64,000 nt of DNA from Aquabacterium sp. (GCF_016234775.1 NZ_JACRAH010000042.1:167980-231979), one strand, 5' to 3'; positions 44,637-54,262 are shown, numbered from the stretch's first letter. Notes: generated by a model from the sequence alone, not told the origin. Translations and numbers: made by a program.

Positions 44637-45617
44637 ATGATTCGCACGCCCCGCTGGCTCGCCCCCCTTGCCTTCGCCCTCGCGACCCTTGGCGCCTTGC
44701 CTGTTGCGCAGGCCGAAGCCCCCCAGGTGCTCACGCAGGTGCCTGGCTACTATCGTCAGATGATCGGCGCTTTCGAGGTCACTGCGCTGTATGACGGCCA
44801 GATCAACCTCGACACCAAGCTGCTCAAGAACACCACGCCGGCGCAAACCCAGAAGCTGCTGGCCAGGATGTTCCGCACCAACCCGACGCCTACTGCGGTG
44901 ATTGCCTTTCTGGTCAACACGGGTAACAAGCTGGTGCTGGTTGACACGGGAGCCGCCAAGGTGTTTGGCCCGACGCTGGGGCATGTGTTGGCCAACCTGA
45001 AGGCAGCTGGCTATGACCCTGCTCAGGTAGACACCATCTTGCTGACCCACCTGCACGGTGACCACGTGGGTGGCCTGCTGACGCCCGAAGGGCAGCCCGC
45101 GTTCCCCAACGCCCAGGTCTATGCCGCCAAGGCCGATGCCGATTTCTGGTTGAGCCCGGTGAGCCTGGCCAAGGCGCCTGAAGACTCGAAGATGTTCTTC
45201 AAGGCGCCGCAGGATGCCACGGCGCCCTACATCAAGGCGGGGCATTTCTCCACCTTCGAGGGTGATGCTGAACTGCAACCTGGCATCAAGCCCGTGTCCG
45301 AGCATGGCCATACTCCTGGCCACACGGGCTACCTGCTGGAATCCAAGGGGCAGAAGTTGCTGGTCTGGGGGGATGTGGTGCACAACGCCGCCGTGCAGTT
45401 TCCACAGCCCAAGGTCACCATCGAGTTCGACAGCGACCAGGCCAAGGCGTTGGCCACGCGCATGCACCTGTTGAACTGGACGGCCAAGGACGCTTTGCTG
45501 GTGGCTGGGGCGCATCTGCCGTTCCCCGGTATTGGGCATGTGCGTGCCGAGGGCAAGAACAGCTACAGCTGGGTCCCTGTCGATTTTGCACCGGTTGAGC
45601 CTAAGCCGGCGCCCTGA
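44637..45617 (+). CDS. Exported MBL-fold metallo-hydrolase
   Basis: This 326-residue metallo-beta-lactamase-fold protein has a signal peptide (LAPLAFALATLGALPVAQAEA) and the zinc motif THLHGDHVGGLL near residue 139. Further metal ligands are likely in EHGHTPGHTGYL and LLVWGDVVHNA. Similar exported members are lactonases or hydrolases of unknown substrate. ATG 44637 is set by GGAG 9 bases upstream. The leader contains a short direct repeat ACCCAGACC. It is transcribed divergently from the hybrid kinase. Confidence 0.88.
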   Translation: MIRTPRWLAPLAFALATLGALPVAQAEAPQVLTQVPGYYRQMIGAFEVTALYDGQINLDTKLLKNTTPAQTQKLLARMFRTNPTPTAVIAFLVNTGNKLVLVDTGAAKVFGPTLGHVLANLKAAGYDPAQVDTILLTHLHGDHVGGLLTPEGQPAFPNAQVYAAKADADFWLSPVSLAKAPEDSKMFFKAPQDATAPYIKAGHFSTFEGDAELQPGIKPVSEHGHTPGHTGYLLESKGQKLLVWGDVVHNAAVQFPQPKVTIEFDSDQAKALATRMHLLNWTAKDALLVAGAHLPFPGIGHVRAEGKNSYSWVPVDFAPVEPKPAP

Positions 45618-45857
45618 GCGCTGTCCCGGTGACGACGGAGATGGCCTTCCTGCTGCCTCGGTCGTCACCTTTGCGCGACATGGCCGGGTGCAACGCCCGC
45701 TTGGGCGCCGGAAATTGGCGCCAATCCTCGCATCAGGCGGGGAACTGCGCGCTTATTGCCCTGCGGGAGGCCCCGCGCGGTCCTATACTGACCGGTCATC
45801 AAGCAGGTTGGATTGAGCAACCTGCGTCGCTGTGGTTCAAAAAGGCAAATCAACGCC

Positions 45858-47294
45858 ATGACTTCCAAACTGAAGATTGCGGGCTGGGTCGCGCTGGGTG
45901 CGCTGGCCGGTGGCCTGACCACCATGCAATTTGGAGCAACTGCCCGCAGTTCCATGGCGCCGCTCCCGATGGAGGACATGGCTCAACTGGCTCGGGCGTT
46001 CGGCCTGATCAAGTCAGACTATGTTGAGCCGGTTGACGAGAAGAAGCTCATCGGTGATGCGATCAGCGGCATGGCGGCCGGTCTGGATCCGCACTCGGTC
46101 TACCTGGACAAGGTCGGCTTCAAGGAATTCCGCGAAAGCACCTCGGGCAAGTTTGTCGGGGTGGGCATCGAAATCGGCATGGAAGACGGCCTGGTCAAGG
46201 TCGTGTCCCCGATTGAGGGCTCGCCTGCATTCCGCGCCGGCATCAAGACGGGCGATCTGATTACCAAGATCGACGAAACCGCCGTCAAGGGCCTGACCAT
46301 GGACCAGGCGGTCAAGCGCATGCGCGGTGACCCCAACACCAAGGTCGTCCTGAACATCTACCGCACGTCCGAGAGCCGCAACTTCCCGGTCACGATCATC
46401 CGCGAGGAGATCCACGTTCAGAGCGTTCGCGCCAAGATCGTGGAGCCTGGCTATGGCTGGATCCGCATTTCGCAATTCCAGGAGCGTACGGTCGAGGACT
46501 TCGTTGCCAAGGCCGAGAAGCTGTTCAAGGATGAGCCCAAGATGAAGGGCCTGGTGCTGGATCTGCGCAATGACCCGGGCGGCTATCTTGAAAGCGCGAT
46601 CGCCGTGTCCGCAGCCTTCCTGCCCAAGGATGTCCTGGTGGTGAGCACGAATGGCCAGTTGCCTGACTCCAAGAAGGAGTTCCGGGCGCGCCCTTCCGAC
46701 TACGCTGGCCAGTTCGGCTCCGATGCCCTGTCCAGATTGCCGGCTGCGATCAAGACCGTTCCCGTGGTCGTCTTGGTCAATGAAGGCTCGGCCTCGGCCA
46801 GCGAAATCGTGTCTGGCGCTTTGCAGGATCACAAGCGCGCGGTGCTGATGGGCGGGCAGACGTTCGGCAAGGGTTCGGTGCAGACCGTGCGTCAGCTGAC
46901 CGCTGACACGGCCTTGAAAATCACCACCGCCCGGTATTACACGCCCAGCGGCCGTTCGATCCAGGCCAAGGGCATCGTGCCCGACGTGATGGTCGATGAG
47001 AGTGCCAATGGCAATCTGTACTCGGCACTGCGTGTGCGTGAGGCGGATCTGGACAAGCACATCACCAGCGGCCAGGGCAGCGAGGTGAAGGACGCGGCCC
47101 GCGAGAAGGCGCGCGAGGATGCCATCAAGAAGATCGAGGAAGCCAATGCCAAGAAGGGTGAAGCGCCCAAGCTGGCTGAGTTTGGCAGCCCTGAAGACTT
47201 CCCGCTGCAGCAAGCACTCAACAAGCTGCAAGGCAAGCCGGTGGTGGTCTCCAAGACCATGACCGAGCGCAAGCCTGAAGACAACAAGAACTGA
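45858..47294 (+). CDS. ctpA: Carboxyl-terminal processing protease (S41)
   Basis: This 478-residue C-terminal processing protease starts at the second in-frame ATG (45858), which gives the standard anchor KLKIAGWVALGALAGGLTT. The PDZ domain lies at about 85-175 (GVGIEIGMEDGLVKVVSPIEGSPAFRAGIKTGDLI). The protease domain carries the catalytic Ser in VNEGSASASEIVSGAL near 312 and the Lys in GGQTFGKGSVQTV. It trims C-terminal tails in the periplasm. A -10-like TATACT lies at 45784-45789 in the 240-base leader, next to a TGACCGGTCA palindrome. moeB follows after 9 bases. Confidence 0.93.
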   Translation: MTSKLKIAGWVALGALAGGLTTMQFGATARSSMAPLPMEDMAQLARAFGLIKSDYVEPVDEKKLIGDAISGMAAGLDPHSVYLDKVGFKEFRESTSGKFVGVGIEIGMEDGLVKVVSPIEGSPAFRAGIKTGDLITKIDETAVKGLTMDQAVKRMRGDPNTKVVLNIYRTSESRNFPVTIIREEIHVQSVRAKIVEPGYGWIRISQFQERTVEDFVAKAEKLFKDEPKMKGLVLDLRNDPGGYLESAIAVSAAFLPKDVLVVSTNGQLPDSKKEFRARPSDYAGQFGSDALSRLPAAIKTVPVVVLVNEGSASASEIVSGALQDHKRAVLMGGQTFGKGSVQTVRQLTADTALKITTARYYTPSGRSIQAKGIVPDVMVDESANGNLYSALRVREADLDKHITSGQGSEVKDAAREKAREDAIKKIEEANAKKGEAPKLAEFGSPEDFPLQQALNKLQGKPVVVSKTMTERKPEDNKN

Positions 47295-47303
47295 TCCTCG
47301 ATC

Positions 47304-48089
47304 TTGGACGACGATCAGCGCCTGCGCTACAGCCGCCACCTCCTGCTGGATGAGTGGTCAGAGGAGGCTCAGGATCAGTTGTTGGCGTCGCATGCCCTGG
47401 TGATCGGGGCAGGGGGCTTGGGTGCCCCCGCCTTGATGTACCTGGCCTCGGCCGGGGTCGGGCGCATCACCGTGGTGGACCCTGACACGGTCGACATCAC
47501 CAATCTGCAGCGTCAGATCGCGCACACGACCGAGCGTGTCGGGCAGGCCAAGGTGCTGTCCGCCGAGCTGGCGATGTCTCAACTCAATCCTGGTGTGCAG
47601 GTTCATGCCATCGCCCAGGCCGCCGATGAGGCCTTGCTGCGCGAATGGGTGCCTCAGGCCGACGTGGTGCTCGATTGCACCGACCGCTTCGCCATTCGGC
47701 AGTTGATCAACCGAGTCAGCCGCGAATCTGGTGTGCCCCTGGTGTCAGCTTCTGCCGTGCGCTTCGATGGACAAATCAGTGTGTTCGACCCGCGCGTGCC
47801 TGCCAGCCCCTGCTACGCCTGCCTCTTCCCGCCAGACGCGCCGCCGGAAGAAACGCGTTGCGCCATGTTGGGCGTCTTTGCGCCTGTGGTGGGCATGATG
47901 GGGGTGATGCAGGCGGGTGAGGCCATCAAGCTCTTGCTGCAGTCCTCGCCGATGTCGCCTTGGGCGGGGCACGAGAGCCTGGCCGGGCGATTGTTGATGC
48001 TGGATGGCCGTACCTGGAGCTGGGCCGAGATGCGCGCACGCCGTCAGGCAGCCTGCCCGGTTTGCGGCTCATCGTCACTGGCTGGCTGA
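47304..48089 (+). CDS. moeB: HesA/MoeB/ThiF family adenylyltransferase
   Basis: This 261-residue E1-like enzyme begins DDQRLRYSRHLLLDEWSEEAQ, has the nucleotide-binding GAGGLGAPALMYLASAGVGRI and DVVLDCTDRFAIR, and two zinc CxxC pairs (CYACLFP near 171 and CPVCG at the end). It adenylates the C-terminus of MoaD or ThiS-type sulfur carriers. The only suitable start is TTG 47304. It follows ctpA by 9 bases, so the two share a transcript. Separating MoeB from ThiF is not possible by eye. A weak terminator (CCCG/CGGG followed by TTTTTT, 48129-48149) comes after it. Confidence 0.87.
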   Translation: MDDDQRLRYSRHLLLDEWSEEAQDQLLASHALVIGAGGLGAPALMYLASAGVGRITVVDPDTVDITNLQRQIAHTTERVGQAKVLSAELAMSQLNPGVQVHAIAQAADEALLREWVPQADVVLDCTDRFAIRQLINRVSRESGVPLVSASAVRFDGQISVFDPRVPASPCYACLFPPDAPPEETRCAMLGVFAPVVGMMGVMQAGEAIKLLLQSSPMSPWAGHESLAGRLLMLDGRTWSWAEMRARRQAACPVCGSSSLAG

Positions 48090-48238
48090 GTGACCTGGCT
48101 GTGGGCGTTGCGGTGAAGCTGCAACTCCCCCGCCTTGACGGGCTTTTTTGACGGCCACAACAGCTGCCTCGGTTGCATACTGCCAATAAGCGCCGCTCCC
48201 TTTGCAGGCGGTGCCGCCTTAGTGCAGGACCGTCCAAC

Positions 48239-49150
48239 ATGAACAACCCCAAAGAGCTGCTTGAGCGTAACTTCCCGACGGCCGGTCAGGACGTCAATGC
48301 CGCCAGTGCGGTCAAACCGTCGCTGTATTCCGGTGCCGACAGCAGCTATGACCTGGCCTTCGCCGATCAGGACTTCCTGCTGCACCCCGACCTGCGCCCG
48401 GTGCGCATGCAGCTGGAGTTGCTCAAGCCGGAGATGATCCAGCGCGAAGAGGGCATCGAATCCACCATTGTGGTGTTCGGCAGCGCGCGCATCCTGCCGG
48501 CCGAGGTCTCTCAGGCCCGCTTGCGCGAGGCCATGGACCAGCCTGATGGCGCTGCGCGTGATCTCGCCGTGCGGGCCGCACAGCGCCAGGTCGATATGTC
48601 TCGGTATTACGAAGAGGCACGCGCTTTCGCCAGCCTGGTCACCGAGAACTCGGCCCAGTTGCAGAACCCTATCTACGTGGTCACCGGCGGTGGGCCGGGT
48701 GTGATGGAGGCGGGTAACCGCGGCGCTTTCGAGGTGGGCGGCAAGAGCCTGGGCCTGAACATCGTGTTGCCGCACGAGCAGGAGCCCAACCCCTACATCA
48801 CGCCGCGTCTGTGCTTCCAGTTCCACTACTTCGCGCTGCGCAAGATGCACTTCCTGATGCGCTCGGTGGCGCTGGTGTGCTTCCCCGGTGGTTTCGGCAC
48901 CCTCGACGAGCTGTTCGAGACGCTCACCCTGATCCAGACCGGCAAGTGCCGCAAGCGCCCCATCCTGCTGTTCGGGCGTGATTTCTGGACCAAGCTGATC
49001 AACTTCGATCACCTGGTCGATACCGGCATGATCAGCCCGGAAGACCTCAACTTGTTCCACTACGTCGAGACGGCCGATGAGGCCTGGGGCACCTTGCAGA
49101 AGGTGTACGGCCTGGGCAAGCCGGACGACGACATCGCCTGCGGCTGGTAA
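48239..49150 (+). CDS. LOG family (TIGR00730) Rossmann-fold protein
   Basis: This 303-residue protein carries the LOG (Lonely Guy) motif PGGFGTLDELFE near 220 and the GGGPGVMEAGNRGA nucleotide-binding segment. LOG proteins hydrolyse nucleoside 5'-monophosphates to release the base, forming cytokinins in plants; bacterial members act on AMP-like substrates. The long N-terminal half before the LOG domain (about 110 residues) is typical of the larger proteobacterial group. ATG 48239 was chosen for its family-typical MNNPKELLERNF beginning. The arginase gene follows after 15 bases. Confidence 0.88.
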   Translation: MNNPKELLERNFPTAGQDVNAASAVKPSLYSGADSSYDLAFADQDFLLHPDLRPVRMQLELLKPEMIQREEGIESTIVVFGSARILPAEVSQARLREAMDQPDGAARDLAVRAAQRQVDMSRYYEEARAFASLVTENSAQLQNPIYVVTGGGPGVMEAGNRGAFEVGGKSLGLNIVLPHEQEPNPYITPRLCFQFHYFALRKMHFLMRSVALVCFPGGFGTLDELFETLTLIQTGKCRKRPILLFGRDFWTKLINFDHLVDTGMISPEDLNLFHYVETADEAWGTLQKVYGLGKPDDDIACGW

Positions 49151-49165
49151 GGCGGGCTGCACACC

Positions 49166-50128
49166 ATGAGCGCCGACCAGTTGGATCCTGTCACCCGTTT
49201 GAGGTTGATCGGCGCGCCCACCGACATCGGCGCCAGCATGCGCGGGGCCTCGCTCGGCCCGGAAGCCTTGCGCGTAGCCGGCCTGCCCGATGCCTTGGTC
49301 AGGCTGGGCTTGCAGGTCCATGATGCCGGCAACGTGCAGGGCCCTCCCAATCCCTGGTTGCCGCCTCAGGACGGGCATCGTCATCTTCAAGAAGCTCTGG
49401 CCTGGAATCAGGCTGTGTTCGAGGCGGTGATGGCTGCCCTGAATGAGGGTGAGGTACCCATGCTGCTGGGCGGCGACCACAGCCTGGCCATCGGCTCTAT
49501 TGGGGCGGTTGCAGCCCATTGTCGTCAGCAGGGCAAGCACCTGCGCGTGATCTGGTTGGATGCCCACGCCGATTTCAACACCAGTGACATCACCCCCAGT
49601 GGCAACATCCATGGCATGCCGGTGGCGGTGCTGTGTGGCCATGGCCCGGCCGCCTTGCTCAAGCTCGCTGGCGCATGGGGTGAGGCCGAGGCGGGCCCGC
49701 CGGCCTTGTCATCCGAGCACATCCGCCTGATCGGCGTGCGCAGCGTGGACCCGCTCGAGCGCCGTTTCGTGCATGCCCAGGGGCTGGAAGTCTTCGACAT
49801 GCGGCACCTGGACGAGCACGGCATGCGCGCCGTCATGCAGCAAGCCCTGATGGGTGTGGACGAGCACACGCACCTGCACCTGAGTTTCGATGTGGATTAC
49901 CTGGACCCGGACATCGCGCCCGGTGTGGGTACGCCCGTGCGGGGTGGCCCCTCCTACCGCGAAGCACAGTTGTGCATGGAGATGATCGCCGACACGGGGC
50001 GCCTGGCCTCGGTGGATGTGGTTGAACTCAACCCGGCGCGCGACGTGCAGAACCGCACCGCAGAGCTGGTGGTGGATCTGGTGGAGAGCCTGTTTGGCAA
50101 GTCCACCCTGATGCGCTGGCGCCCTTGA
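49166..50128 (+). CDS. Arginase-family ureohydrolase
   Basis: This 320-residue binuclear manganese ureohydrolase has metal-ligand motifs GGDHSLAIG, WLDAHADFNTSDITPSGNIHGMP and LSFDVDYLDPDIAPGVGTPVRGG. The NIHGMP segment and the early APTDIGASMRG favour arginase over agmatinase. Arginase splits arginine into ornithine and urea. It starts 15 bases after the LOG gene, probably as an operon. A transcription link to urea use is not visible in this window. Confidence 0.88.
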   Translation: MSADQLDPVTRLRLIGAPTDIGASMRGASLGPEALRVAGLPDALVRLGLQVHDAGNVQGPPNPWLPPQDGHRHLQEALAWNQAVFEAVMAALNEGEVPMLLGGDHSLAIGSIGAVAAHCRQQGKHLRVIWLDAHADFNTSDITPSGNIHGMPVAVLCGHGPAALLKLAGAWGEAEAGPPALSSEHIRLIGVRSVDPLERRFVHAQGLEVFDMRHLDEHGMRAVMQQALMGVDEHTHLHLSFDVDYLDPDIAPGVGTPVRGGPSYREAQLCMEMIADTGRLASVDVVELNPARDVQNRTAELVVDLVESLFGKSTLMRWRP

Positions 50129-50189
50129 AGGCGCTTCCTGGCGGATTTGTGACCCTTTTCTGGGGTTAATACGTGTATGGGAGGCATCA

Positions 50190-51581
50190 ATGCATGCCAA
50201 ATATGGCCGATATAGGGCCATGAGCCTGCCTGGAAAGACTGCCCTGATCCTGACTGGTGGTGGCGCGCGTGCCGCCTACCAGGTTGGTGTGCTGCAAGCG
50301 CTGCAACTGATCCGCCGTGAAAGCGGGGAAGGGCGGCGGGGTAACCCTTTTCAGATCATCAGCGGTACATCCGCTGGCGCCATCAATGGCCTGGCCCTGG
50401 CTTGTCAGGCCGATCACTACGATCTGGCGGTGCGTGCCATGGTCGAGGTCTGGCGCGATTTCCGGGCCGAGCAGGTCTACCGTGCCGACTCGCTGGGGGT
50501 GATCCGCTCCGGTGCGCAATGGCTGACTTTGTTTTCGCTGGGCTGGGCGCTGGCCAGATGGCGCAAGGCGCGCCCCCGTTCGCTGCTGAACAACGACCCG
50601 CTGCGCGAATTCCTGCCTTCCCTGTTCAATGTGGACCGTCTGCCCCAGTTGATGGCGGAGGGGCACCTGGACGCGGTGGCGCTCTCGGCCTCCAGCTACA
50701 CCACGGGTGAGCACGTCACCTTCTACGACACCGTTCACGACGTCCAGCCCTGGGCGCGCTCCCAGCGCATCAGCGTCAAGGACCGGCTCACGATGGACCA
50801 CCTGATGGCTTCGTCGGCCATTCCTTTTGTGTTTCCGGCCGTCAAGCTGCATGTTGACGGGCGACCTCACTATCTCGGTGACGGCTCCATGCGCCAGGCC
50901 GCGCCGATTTCGCCGGCCATCCACCTGGGTGCCGACCGCATCTTGGTGATCGGGGCGGGGCGCCTGCATGAGCCACCCGCACCGCGCGAGACGGTGGTCG
51001 AGTACCCGAACCTGGCGCAGATCGCGGGCCACGCCATGTCCAGCATCTTCCTGGATGCGCTGGCGGTGGACATCGAGCGCATGCAGCGCATCAACAAGAC
51101 ACTCGGCCTGCTGTCCCCCGAGGCGCGCGCCCAGTCGGCGCTCCGCCCGGTAGACATTCTGGTGATAGCGCCCAGCCAGCGCATTGACGACATCGCGGCC
51201 CGACACCTCTGGGCCCTGCCTCCCGCCGTGCGCGCCATGTTGCGGGCCGTGGGTGTGTACGGGCGAGGCAAGACGGCGCGTGGCTCGGCCCTGGCCAGCT
51301 ACCTGCTGTTCGAGTCGTCCTTCACCCGAGAGTTGATTCACTTGGGCTTCACCGATGCGCTGGCCAAGCGCGAGGAGGTGCTGCGCTTTTTCGGCTGGGG
51401 GCAGCAAGACGGCGCGGAAAGTGGCCCGGTTGCCGCCCAGGGCGGGCTGTATGACGCCAGCTTCCCGGTGTCGGCCAACATGCAACTGGCTCCCGCCGTG
51501 TCGGCAGCGGAGATGGTCGGGCCTGATCGCCCCTTTACATTGCAGAGAGACCGTGCTAGAGTGGAGAGCTTCGCTTTGTAA
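50190..51581 (+). CDS. Patatin-like phospholipase family protein
   Basis: The 463-residue protein has the patatin glycine-rich oxyanion segment LTGGGARAAYQVGVLQAL near residue 20, nucleophile GTSAGAING near 60 and the Asp of the dyad in LGDGSMRQAAP near 232. It hydrolyses phospholipid acyl chains. The start at 50190 follows GGGAGG by five bases and is preferred to ATG 50220. The long C-terminal part (about 300-463) is specific to the bacterial group. Its 3' end contains the promoter of rplU. Confidence 0.88.
   Translation: MHAKYGRYRAMSLPGKTALILTGGGARAAYQVGVLQALQLIRRESGEGRRGNPFQIISGTSAGAINGLALACQADHYDLAVRAMVEVWRDFRAEQVYRADSLGVIRSGAQWLTLFSLGWALARWRKARPRSLLNNDPLREFLPSLFNVDRLPQLMAEGHLDAVALSASSYTTGEHVTFYDTVHDVQPWARSQRISVKDRLTMDHLMASSAIPFVFPAVKLHVDGRPHYLGDGSMRQAAPISPAIHLGADRILVIGAGRLHEPPAPRETVVEYPNLAQIAGHAMSSIFLDALAVDIERMQRINKTLGLLSPEARAQSALRPVDILVIAPSQRIDDIAARHLWALPPAVRAMLRAVGVYGRGKTARGSALASYLLFESSFTRELIHLGFTDALAKREEVLRFFGWGQQDGAESGPVAAQGGLYDASFPVSANMQLAPAVSAAEMVGPDRPFTLQRDRARVESFAL
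51534..51562 (+). promoter_or_regulatory. Promoter of the rplU operon inside the patatin gene
   Basis: TTTACA (51534-51539), exactly 17 bases, then TAGAGT (51557-51562), fits a sigma70 promoter well. It lies in the last 50 bases of the patatin coding sequence, 56 bases before the rplU start. Confidence 0.6.
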
Positions 51582-51617
51582 AAGAGGCGGAGAGTTCTTT
51601 TCCTGAAAGGTCTCCAC

Positions 51618-51932
51618 ATGTCATACGCGGTCATAAAAACCGGCGGCAAACAATACAAGGTTGCTGTTGGCGAAAAAATTAAAGTAGAACAGATTGCTGC
51701 GGACGTTGGCCAAGAGATCGTGATCGACCAGGTTCTGGCAGTCGGCTCCGGCGCAGAACTCCAGGTTGGCACGCCCTTGGTGGCTGGCGCAACTGTCAAA
51801 GCAACTGTCCTGTCGCAAGGTCGTCACGACAAGGTCCGCATCTTCAAGATGCGCCGTCGCAAGCACTACCAAAAGCGTCAAGGTCACCGTCAGAACTACA
51901 CCGAGCTGCAAATCAGCTCCGTGAACGTCTGA
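51618..51932 (+). CDS. rplU: 50S ribosomal protein L21
   Basis: This 104-residue protein is a full-length bL21 ([26 protein letters not shown], ending [31 protein letters not shown]). It binds 23S rRNA near L20 in the large subunit. AAGGTCT lies 8-14 bases upstream. It heads rplU-rpmA-obgE, the usual betaproteobacterial arrangement. Confidence 0.99.
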   Translation: MSYAVIKTGGKQYKVAVGEKIKVEQIAADVGQEIVIDQVLAVGSGAELQVGTPLVAGATVKATVLSQGRHDKVRIFKMRRRKHYQKRQGHRQNYTELQISSVNV

Positions 51933-51977
51933 TAGCGCCGTCTCGTCTAACCACTAGCCCCACCAAGGAGTAAATCC

Positions 51978-52235
51978 ATGGCACAGAAAAAAGGCGGCGG
52001 TTCCACGCGGAACGGCCGTGACTCACAACCAAAGATGCTGGGCGTCAAGGCCTTCGGCGGTGAACTGATCTCCGCTGGCTCGATCATCGTCCGTCAACGC
52101 GGCACCCGCTTCCACGCTGGTACCAACGTCGGCATGGGCCGCGATCACACCCTGTTTGCGCTGGTCGATGGCACCGTGTCCTTCGCCACCAAGGGTTCGC
52201 TCAACCGCAAGACGGTCATCGTCACGCCGGTTTGA
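51978..52235 (+). CDS. rpmA: 50S ribosomal protein L27
   Basis: This 85-residue bL27 starts [29 protein letters not shown], the standard N-terminus, without the cleaved leader found in Firmicutes. It supports the peptidyl transferase centre. It is 45 bases after rplU with AAGGAG upstream. A terminator follows before obgE. Confidence 0.99.
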   Translation: MAQKKGGGSTRNGRDSQPKMLGVKAFGGELISAGSIIVRQRGTRFHAGTNVGMGRDHTLFALVDGTVSFATKGSLNRKTVIVTPV

Positions 52236-52305
52236 TCGGTCTCTGATCGGCCTTTGGTCGGTCCTCAGGCTGCCGTCTGGCTCAGGCTGGGCGGCAAGCC
52301 GAACC

Positions 52306-52330
52306 AAAGCCTCGGTATGCCGGGGCTTTT
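52306..52330 (+). terminator. Rho-independent terminator after rpmA
   Basis: AAAGCCTCGG (52306-52315), loop TATG, CCGGGGCTTT (52320-52329) with one G-T wobble and a T-run. It should separate high-level rplU-rpmA transcription from obgE, which lies 130 bases on. Confidence 0.75.
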
Positions 52331-52460
52331 GTCATTCTTGTCGTTTCCTTCCTGTCACTTCTTTTTTCGCCTTGATCGCTCTGCGTGACAACGCGCAGCA
52401 GATCGGGCTCGCCAGACGGGATAATCACCGTCTTGCCCCCATTCCAAGGACACCTGTCTC

Positions 52461-54203
52461 ATGAAATTCGTTGATGAAGCCACCATCGATGTGGCCGCTG
52501 GTAATGGCGGCGCCGGTTGCATCAGCTTCCGTCGCGAGAAGTTCATCCCCTTCGGTGGCCCCAATGGTGGCGACGGTGGGCGAGGCGGGCACGTCTTTGT
52601 GGTGGCAGACCGCAATATCAACACGCTGATCGACTACCGCTACGCCCGCCGCCACGAAGCGCGCAATGGCGAAGCCGGTCGCGGCTCGGATCAGTTCGGC
52701 CACGCGGCTGACGACATCATCCTGCGCATGCCCGTGGGCACCATCATCCGTAACGCCGAAACCGGCGAAATCATGATGGAACTGCTGGAGCACGGCGAGC
52801 AGCGCATGCTGGCCAAGGGGGGCGATGGTGGCTTCGGCAACATGCACTACAAGAGCAGCACCAACCGCGCGCCCAAGAAGAAGACGCCCGGCTGGCCTGG
52901 TGAGGCCTTCAAGATCAAGCTGGAACTGCGTGTGCTGGCTGATGTGGGGCTGCTGGGCATGCCCAATGCCGGCAAGTCCACCCTGATCGCGGCCATCTCG
53001 AACGCCCGCCCCAAGATCGCCGACTACCCCTTCACGACCCTGCACCCCAACCTGGGTGTGGTGCGCGTGGGACCTGAGAAGAGCTTCGTCGTGGCCGACA
53101 TTCCCGGTCTGATCGAAGGCGCCTCGGAAGGCGCTGGCCTGGGCCACTATTTCCTGCGCCACCTGCAGCGCACCCGCGTGCTGCTGCACGTGATCGACCT
53201 GGCACCTTTCGATGACACCGATCCCGTGCAACAGGCGCGCGCCATCGTCAACGAACTCAAGATTTACGACCAGGCCCTGTTCGACAAGCCTCGCTGGCTG
53301 GTGCTCAACAAGCTGGACATGATCCAGCCCGAAGACCGCACGAAGAAGGTGCTGGACTTCGTACGCCGCTATGGCTGGAAGGGCCCCGTCTTCCAGATTT
53401 CCGCGCTGACCCGCCAGGGCTGCGAACAGCTTGTTCAGACCATCTACCAGCACGTGGCCTCCATGCAGGAGCACCATGTTGAATCTGATATCCGCTTCGA
53501 TGTGGAAGCCAATCTGCCCATGGCCAGCGACCTGATGGCCGAAGCTGGCTTGAGCTACGACCCCGATCTGGAGGCGTTGATCAAGCCCAAGAAGGCTGAT
53601 GAGGACGGCGCAGCGCCGAAGAAGACGGTTGCGCCGAAGAAAGCTGCGGTCCAGAAGGCAGTTGCCAAGAAGGTTGCAGCCAAGACGGTCAAACCAGTCG
53701 TCAAGAAGCCTGCTGCCGAGAAGCCTGTTGTGAAGAAGGCGGCAGCGAAGAAGGTAGCGGCCAAGAAGGTGGCATCCAAGAAGGCGGTCGCCAAAAAGGC
53801 CGTTGCAGCCAAAACGGTGACGAGCAAGGTCGCGCCGGTCAAGAAGGTGGCGAAGAAAGCCGCCGTGAAGGCCGAGGTGGCCACGAAACCTGCGGTGAAG
53901 AAGCCTGCAGCCAAGAAAGTGGCCGCCAAGAAAGCGGCGGTGAAGACGGTGGCCCTGAAAAAGGCTGCAGTGAAGAAAGCCGCCGTGAAGAAGCCGGTCG
54001 CAGCCAAGAAGCCTGTGGCCAAGAAAGTCGCGGCCAAGAAGGTGGCGGTAAAGGCCGCGGTGAAGAAGGTCGCCAGCAAGAAGGCTGCTCCGGCCAAGAA
54101 GGCTGCCGCCAAGAAGGTGGTCGCCAAGAAGGTGGTCGCCAAGAAGGTGGTCGCCAAGAAGGTGGTCGCCAAGAAGGCCGCAGCCAGGAAGTCTGTCCGT
54201 TGA
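52461..54203 (+). CDS. obgE: GTPase ObgE/CgtA with a long Lys/Ala/Val histone-like C-terminal tail
   Basis: This 580-residue Obg GTPase functions in 50S assembly and stress responses. The Obg domain occupies about 1-158 ([18 protein letters not shown]). The G domain follows with the P-loop GMPNAGKST near 168, switch [16 protein letters not shown], and NKLD. A normal proteobacterial ObgE ends near residue 370. Here about 206 more residues (375-580) consist almost entirely of Lys, Ala, Val and Pro with AAKK/VAKK-type repeats. Near the end a 15-base unit is repeated four times exactly (54117-54176). The tail is basic and lacks the OCT domain of Gram-positive Obg. Confidence 0.95.
   Translation: MKFVDEATIDVAAGNGGAGCISFRREKFIPFGGPNGGDGGRGGHVFVVADRNINTLIDYRYARRHEARNGEAGRGSDQFGHAADDIILRMPVGTIIRNAETGEIMMELLEHGEQRMLAKGGDGGFGNMHYKSSTNRAPKKKTPGWPGEAFKIKLELRVLADVGLLGMPNAGKSTLIAAISNARPKIADYPFTTLHPNLGVVRVGPEKSFVVADIPGLIEGASEGAGLGHYFLRHLQRTRVLLHVIDLAPFDDTDPVQQARAIVNELKIYDQALFDKPRWLVLNKLDMIQPEDRTKKVLDFVRRYGWKGPVFQISALTRQGCEQLVQTIYQHVASMQEHHVESDIRFDVEANLPMASDLMAEAGLSYDPDLEALIKPKKADEDGAAPKKTVAPKKAAVQKAVAKKVAAKTVKPVVKKPAAEKPVVKKAAAKKVAAKKVASKKAVAKKAVAAKTVTSKVAPVKKVAKKAAVKAEVATKPAVKKPAAKKVAAKKAAVKTVALKKAAVKKAAVKKPVAAKKPVAKKVAAKKVAVKAAVKKVASKKAAPAKKAAAKKVVAKKVVAKKVVAKKVVAKKAAARKSVR
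54117..54176 (+). repeat. Four perfect 15-bp tandem repeats in obgE
   Basis: The unit GTGGTCGCCAAGAAG occurs four times without a mismatch and encodes VVAKK. It keeps the reading frame. Looser copies of the same lysine-rich pattern extend upstream to about 53600, consistent with growth by slippage or unequal exchange. Confidence 0.95.
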
Positions 54204-54262
54204 TCCCATTCGGCCAATGAACACTGCATTGGCCACTTGATGAAGAACGCCCGAGTCTGCCC

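Noticed and set aside
45756..45789. Sigma70 promoter for ctpA with TTGCCC and TATACT
   Set aside because: The spacer is 22 bases, too long for a normal promoter. Only the -10-like box is noted under ctpA.
54117..54176. Tandem repeats as a possible CRISPR or minisatellite element
   Set aside because: There are no spacers; the 15-bp units are contiguous, in frame and coding.
52425..54236. A 603-codon frame antisense to obgE with Leu/Gly/Arg/His repeats
   Set aside because: The repeats are the complement of the AAKK-coding repeats of ObgE. There is no ribosome-binding site and no plausible protein.
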